Source: JBFWYO01 sp050186335
GTDB taxonomy: Bacteria > Pseudomonadota > Alphaproteobacteria > Bin65
Direction: 5' to 3'
Assembly (NCBI GenBank): GCA_050186335.1
Contig: JBFWYO010000126.1
Location: forward strand, 1-9,034
Length of the DNA: 9,034 nt
Below the pieces are notes generated by a model. The model made no database searches. It was not told the origin of the DNA and was given only the letters and a program-made list of their open reading frames with translations. The stretch's first letter is position 1. The number at the start of each line of letters is the position of its first letter. Shown one piece after another: positions 6,031-9,034 of the stretch. The position numbers and the translations under genes were made by a program.

Positions 6031-6077
6031 GTCGGCTCGCAAGGGGTTGACCCCTTCGTACTCTTTCGAGAGCCGAC
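6031..6077 (+). promoter_or_regulatory. Nested hairpin in the cold-shock gene 5' leader (possible RNA thermosensor)
   Basis: GTCGGCTC (6031-6038) pairs perfectly with GAGCCGAC (6070-6077). Inside it, AAGGGG (6041-6046) pairs with CCCCTT (6051-6056) around a TTGA loop. Two perfect nested stems in one leader are unlikely by chance. Leaders of cspA-type genes are known to refold with temperature and control translation; the structure seen here does not itself contain the ribosome binding site, which lies about 65 nt downstream at 6143-6148. Confidence 0.5.
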
Positions 6078-6153
6078 CCGGTCCCTCCCTCATCAGAGAA
6101 TTGGCCCATCGTGCCTTCGGCCCGGTGGCATCTAAACGTGTTAAAGGAAAACT

Positions 6154-6360
6154 ATGTCTATCGGCACTGTCAAATGGTTCAATACCCAAAAGGGTTACGG
6201 CTTCATCCAACCCGAAGATGCGTCCAAGGACGTATTCGTTCATATCTCGGCGGTCGAACGCGCGGGACTCTCAACGCTGCGTGAAGGCCAGAAGGTCAGC
6301 TACGATATCCAGCAAGAGCGCGGAAAATCGTCGGCGGCCAATCTCCGGACGCTCGATTGA
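6154..6360 (+). CDS. cspA: CspA-family cold-shock protein
   Basis: A 68-residue single cold-shock domain that binds single-stranded RNA and DNA and acts as an RNA chaperone in the cytoplasm. It contains TVKWFNTQKGYGFIQPED, including RNP1 (KGYGFI, 13-18), and RNP2 (VFVHI, 27-31), and ends with the usual basic-hydrophobic strand region (GQKVSYDIQQERGKSSAANLR). Length is standard for the family. The start is fixed by AAAGGA (6143-6148) and the canonical MSxGTVKWFN beginning. The 206-bp gap before it (5948-6153) has no gene but holds an AT-rich patch and a nested hairpin, and a terminator follows at 6372-6399. Whether expression is cold-induced cannot be told from the sequence alone, and the genome probably carries paralogues, so the A suffix is only conventional. 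Confidence 0.95.
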   Translation: MSIGTVKWFNTQKGYGFIQPEDASKDVFVHISAVERAGLSTLREGQKVSYDIQQERGKSSAANLRTLD

Positions 6361-6371
6361 AAAATTTGTGG

Positions 6372-6399
6372 GGCGGCCCCGATTTTGATCGGGACCGCC
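6372..6399 (+). terminator. Rho-independent-like terminator after the cold-shock gene
   Basis: Positions 6372-6383 pair with 6388-6399: 11 of 12 base pairs, with one C-A mismatch, around a TTTG loop. TCACTCGTTTT follows. The stem is strong and the T-tract is interrupted, so termination is probable but perhaps partial, allowing some read-through into the gene at 6445. Confidence 0.7.
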
Positions 6400-6444
6400 T
6401 CACTCGTTTTCGTGCCTCGTTGCTGAGGGCGATGGGAGTCTGTC

Positions 6445-6729
6445 ATGTCGAAATTCGGCGGTTCACGCGCTGAAGAAGCGCGCCGTAAGGCTACGGACCA
6501 ATTCGACCGCATCAAGCAGCGCGACGAAAACGCATTGCAGGAACGCGAAAAGCATACCCAGGCCGCTCACGCCAAGACCCAGAAATTGCGCGCTCTCCGG
6601 TTGGCCAAAGAAGCCGCGGACAAGGAAGCCGCCGAATTGAAGGCCGCGGAAATCGCCGTCGCCGTCCGCAGCGCCAAGCGCAAGGCCGCCAAGCCGAAGC
6701 CGGTTGCCGCCGCCGACACCAAGGCCTGA
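6445..6729 (+). CDS. Small Lys/Ala-rich helical protein, unknown function
   Basis: A 94-residue, highly charged protein predicted to be almost all alpha-helix or coiled coil. A basic and acidic heptad-like stretch runs from about 8 to 70, with the core TQKLRALRLAKEAADKEAA (45-63), followed by a Lys/Ala/Pro tail (77-94) that looks disordered. It has no signal peptide, membrane segment or cysteine. Similar short proteins with a LRALRLAKEAA core are, as I recall, common and uncharacterised in alphaproteobacteria, often near cold-shock genes. A nucleic-acid or ribosome-associated role is only a guess from its composition. The start is supported by GGGAG (6434-6438) 6 nt before the ATG. It lies 84 bp after the cold-shock gene across a terminator and converges with lrgB. 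Confidence 0.8.
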   Translation: MSKFGGSRAEEARRKATDQFDRIKQRDENALQEREKHTQAAHAKTQKLRALRLAKEAADKEAAELKAAEIAVAVRSAKRKAAKPKPVAAADTKA

Positions 6730-6746
6730 TCCGCCGCGCGCCGGCT

Positions 6747-6780
6747 ATTGCGCCCTGGTTATTGCGCCCTGGTTATTGCG
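6747..6780. repeat. 14-bp tandem repeat at the 3' end of lrgB
   Basis: ATTGCGCCCTGGTT occurs at 6747-6760 and again, identical, at 6761-6774, followed by a partial copy ATTGCG (6775-6780). It fills most of the 43-bp convergent gap between the Lys/Ala-rich gene and lrgB. The lrgB stop (6773-6775) lies in the repeat, so the terminal codons of lrgB were probably one end of the duplication. Confidence 0.85.
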
Positions 6781-7489
6781 TCAGGCGCAGCAGCAGCGGC
6801 ACCAGGATCGCGGTCGCCAAGCCATTCAATGCCATCGCCAATCCGGCAAACGTCCCGGCCAACTCGTTGACCTGGAACGCCCGCGCCGTGCCGATGCCGT
6901 GCGCGGCGACGCCGACGGCGAAGCCGCGCGCTGGCCAATCCTTGATGCCCAGCAGATTTAATATCGGCGTTGCGACGATCGCGCCGACGATGCCGGTTGC
7001 GATCACCATGACGGCGGTCAGCGCCGGGATGCCGCCGATCTGCCCCGCGATGCCCATGGCGATCGGCGTGGTGACCGATTTGGGCGCCAGGGAACGCAGC
7101 GTCTCCGGCGTCGCGCCCAGCAGATAGGCGATGCCGACCGCCGAAACAATGGCGGTTACGGATCCCGCGAGTAGCGCTGCGGCCATCGGCAGCAGCGCAG
7201 CTTTGACGCGCGCGAAATTCTGCAGCACCGGCACCGCCAATGCGACGGTCGCCGGGCCCAACAGGAAATGCACGAACTGCGCGCCGTCGAAATACGCGTC
7301 GTACGTGGTACCCGTCGCCAGCAGCACGGCGATCAGCAGGATCACCGACAGCGCAACGGGATTAAGCAGCGGGTTCTGTCCGGCCTTCCGGTACAGGCGG
7401 AACGACAGGTAATAGGCCAGGCACGTCGCGGTCAGCCACAACAGCGGCGTGGCGCTCAGATAAACCCAGAAATCGTCGAGCCGGTTCAT
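6773..7489 (-). CDS. lrgB: LrgB/CidB family membrane protein
   Basis: A 238-residue integral membrane protein of the LrgB family (PF04172), originally described as part of a putative antiholin/murein-hydrolase control system in Gram-positives. Its plant relative PLGG1 exports glycolate and glycerate, so metabolite transport is an equally good reading in a Gram-negative. Hydrophobic segments occur throughout. The family signatures are PKSVTTPIAMGIA (136-148), IGGIPALTAV (151-160) and AAHGIGTARAF (195-205), all intact. The start codon overlaps the lrgA stop by 4 bp (ATGA), implying coupled translation. Length is typical of the family. The stop lies in a 14-bp tandem repeat. No clear terminator was seen in the short gap beyond it. 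Confidence 0.94.
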   Translation of the reverse strand: MNRLDDFWVYLSATPLLWLTATCLAYYLSFRLYRKAGQNPLLNPVALSVILLIAVLLATGTTYDAYFDGAQFVHFLLGPATVALAVPVLQNFARVKAALLPMAAALLAGSVTAIVSAVGIAYLLGATPETLRSLAPKSVTTPIAMGIAGQIGGIPALTAVMVIATGIVGAIVATPILNLLGIKDWPARGFAVGVAAHGIGTARAFQVNELAGTFAGLAMALNGLATAILVPLLLRLTQ

Positions 7490-7842
7490 GGTGCCGCTCG
7501 CTTTTCAAGGCGGCGCGCGACCAGTCGAAACACCAGCGCCGCGACGACGATGGTCAGCATCGTGCTCAGCAGCAGCGCAGCGCCGAGCGCCAGCCATTCC
7601 GAGCGCAGCCGCTCCAGATGCACGATCACGCCGACGCCGGCCGGCACGAACAACAACGAGAGATGCGACAGCAGCGTCGTGGCGGTAACGTTCAGCGGTT
7701 CGTCGACGCGGCGGCGAAGCGCCAAAATCAGGAAAAGCAGGACGGCGCCGAGAACCGGGCCGGGAATCGGCAGGTCCGCCAGACGCGCCGCGGTTTCGCC
7801 GGCCAGCTGACAGAGCAGAATCAGGACCAGCGCGCCGATCAT
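7486..7842 (-). CDS. lrgA: LrgA/CidA family membrane protein
   Basis: A 118-residue protein with about four membrane helices, the holin-like small partner of LrgB (PF03788 family). The signature PIPGPVLGAVLLFLIL (25-40) is present, as is the FVPAGVGV segment (65-72) seen in this family. The start at ATG 7842 is supported by GAGG (7854-7851) 8 nt upstream, which itself overlaps the stop codon of the preceding transporter; longer in-frame starts such as 7938 would lie inside that gene and add a non-family N-terminus. Its stop overlaps the lrgB start. Whether this pair influences lysis or carries a small organic acid cannot be decided from sequence. Confidence 0.93.
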   Translation of the reverse strand: MIGALVLILLCQLAGETAARLADLPIPGPVLGAVLLFLILALRRRVDEPLNVTATTLLSHLSLLFVPAGVGVIVHLERLRSEWLALGAALLLSTMLTIVVAALVFRLVARRLEKRAAP

Positions 7843-7852
7843 CGCCGGCGCC

Positions 7853-8779
7853 TCAGCCGGCCGGCGAAATCGCCGCCGCGCGGCGTGGCCGCACCAGAAG
7901 CACCAATGCCACGGCCGCGAGCACGAAGAACAGGGCAACCAATTCGCGCCATGTCACAACCTCGCCGAGAATGAGCGCGCTGGCGCCGACGCCGATCACC
8001 GGCGTCATCAGCGAGCCGATCGAGCCGACCGTGGCCGGCAGCATCGCCACGACCCTGAACCATAAAATATAGCCGAGTACGACGCCGACCAGTAACAGGT
8101 ACAAGCTGGCCAGGCTTGCCCGCAGGCTCATCCGATCGAGCACGAATTTTTCCGTCAGCACGGCGATGATGAGGATCGGGATCACGCCCAGCAGCAGCTG
8201 CCAGCCGGCGCAGGCGATCATCGACGGCGACCAGGTCCAGCGTTTCATCAGCACCATGCCGAGGCCCCAGGTGACCGCGGCGCCGAGCATGAACAGGGCG
8301 CCGATCGGATGTTCGCCGATGCGGTTGAAATCGACCGACATCAGCACCGCCATGCCGCACATGCCGAGGAGCAGCGCGGCAATCCGGCGCCAATCCATCC
8401 GCTCCTTGAGCAGCAACACGCTGAATATCGCGGTCCAGATCGGCATCGTGTAGCAGATAATCGCCGCGTGGCCGGCGCCCATGAACTTCAGGCCATAGCC
8501 GGAAAATACGTGCCAGCCGGTGATGTTGAGCAGCGAGACGAAGCCGAGCGACGGCACCTCGCGCCATGGCAGTGCCACGCGCTGCTTCATCGCGAGCGCA
8601 ATGCCGATCAGCGCCAGCCCGCCGACGCCGCACAAGGCGGCGCGGAATTGCCAGATCGGCAGTTCCAGGAATACCGTGCGCATGGCCGGCCAGCTGGTGC
8701 CCCAGACGAACCAAAGACTGATGAGCGCCGCAACGCCGAGTGCGGGCAAATGCGCGCGTGTGCCTTTACTTGCGGTCAT
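7853..8779 (-). CDS. EamA-family (drug/metabolite superfamily) transporter
   Basis: A 308-residue inner-membrane permease with two EamA repeats (about 14-146 and 158-292), consistent with the ten-helix layout of the family. Typical signals include WFVWGTSWPAMR in the first helix region (23-34), the conserved GLKFMGAGHAAIICYTMPIW segment (96-115) at the end of repeat one, and the TPVIGVGASALILGE segment (about 262-276) in repeat two. Members export amino acids, metabolites or drugs; the substrate here is not predictable. The start overlaps the stop of the upstream paralogue by 4 bp (ATGA), with only a weak GGAG well upstream, so translation is likely coupled. lrgA follows after 10 bp. The C-terminus is basic (RPRRAAA). 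Confidence 0.93.
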   Translation of the reverse strand: MTASKGTRAHLPALGVAALISLWFVWGTSWPAMRTVFLELPIWQFRAALCGVGGLALIGIALAMKQRVALPWREVPSLGFVSLLNITGWHVFSGYGLKFMGAGHAAIICYTMPIWTAIFSVLLLKERMDWRRIAALLLGMCGMAVLMSVDFNRIGEHPIGALFMLGAAVTWGLGMVLMKRWTWSPSMIACAGWQLLLGVIPILIIAVLTEKFVLDRMSLRASLASLYLLLVGVVLGYILWFRVVAMLPATVGSIGSLMTPVIGVGASALILGEVVTWRELVALFFVLAAVALVLLVRPRRAAAISPAG

Positions 8780-9034
8780 GAGTTCAGCGGCTCCGGCGGG
8801 TTCGATGTTTGCGGCTTGATCATCACCAGGGCCACCGCCGCCACGACCAGCACGAGCGCCGACAGCTCGCGCCAGCCGAGCGGCTCATGGAGAATGAGCG
8901 CCGCGCTGACCAAGCCGACGGCCGGGGTCAGCAATGTGCCGATCGAGGAGATCGCGATCGGGAAAATCACCACAATGCGAAACCACGCGTAGTAGCACAG
9001 CACCAGCGAAACGAAGGTGACGTACATCGAGGCG
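8776..9034 (-). CDS. EamA-family transporter, C-terminal part (5' end beyond right edge)
   Basis: Only the last 85 full codons are in the window, starting in mid-gene. They cover the end of a second EamA repeat: ASMYVTFVSLVLCYYAWFR, then TLLTPAVGLVSAALILHEPL and a final helix ending ALVMI. By hand alignment about half of the 72 comparable residues are identical to the downstream transporter, so the two are tandem paralogues, presumably from an old duplication. The ATG at 9027 is an internal Met, not a start: the frame stays open to the window edge and the missing N-terminal half is required for the fold. The stop overlaps the next start by 4 bp. The family is clear; substrate is unknown. Confidence 0.9.
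   Translation of the reverse strand, partial: ASMYVTFVSLVLCYYAWFRIVVIFPIAISSIGTLLTPAVGLVSAALILHEPLGWRELSALVLVVAAVALVMIKPQTSNPPEPLNS

Noticed and set aside
7843..7938. Longer LrgA starting at 7938
   Set aside because: The extension lies within the preceding EamA gene, reads Arg/Ala/Cys-rich, and lacks family similarity; the start at 7842 has a good ribosome binding site.

Overview
The window is GC-rich, ordinary-looking bacterial chromosome, most probably from an alphaproteobacterium. Three things point that way: a YidC with a long periplasmic domain and a lysine in place of the usual groove arginine; an L34 protein of the alphaproteobacterial type; and a cold-shock protein followed by a small Lys/Ala-rich protein, a pairing I associate with that class. 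I cannot name the genus. No transposase, integrase, phage gene, CRISPR array, rRNA or tRNA was seen, and nothing suggests a mobile region.

Layout. (1) Positions 1-2121, minus strand: the conserved rpmH-rnpA-yidD-yidC operon (L34, RNase P protein, membrane-insertion factor, membrane insertase). yidC runs off the left edge. A near-consensus promoter (TTGACT, 17 nt, TATACA) lies about 100 bp upstream of rpmH; dnaA is not next to it. (2) 2326-3084, plus strand: a TVP38/TMEM64 (DedA-superfamily) membrane protein divergent from rpmH, whose likely promoter shares its TATA core with the rpmH promoter. (3) 3292-3498, plus: a small exported protein of unknown function, closed by a strong GC hairpin. 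(4) 3623-5008, plus: an orphan HAMP-type sensor histidine kinase with no response regulator beside it. (5) 5084-5947, plus: panC, pantothenate synthetase. (6) 6154-6360, plus: a CspA-family cold-shock gene with a long structured leader and a terminator, followed by a small Lys/Ala-rich coiled-coil protein (6445-6729). (7) 6773-9034, minus: a tightly packed transporter run of two tandem EamA-family transporters (the first cut by the right edge) followed by lrgA and lrgB. Genes here overlap by 4 bp or are 10 bp apart.

How the genes work together. The first block is core ribosome, RNase P and membrane-biogenesis machinery. The last block is four consecutive integral membrane proteins that look co-translated; a shared export role is an inference. 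The middle genes look like independent single-gene units. The shift between + and - coding accounts for all gaps; no gene-free stretch exceeds 300 bp. The longest gaps are 3085-3291, 5948-6153 and 2122-2325, and each is described below.

No clearly new biological system is visible. The points most worth checking are the rnpA reading frame that stays open through the whole of rpmH, the overlapping divergent promoters at 2205-2253, the nested hairpin in the cold-shock leader, and the EamA-EamA-LrgA-LrgB cluster.
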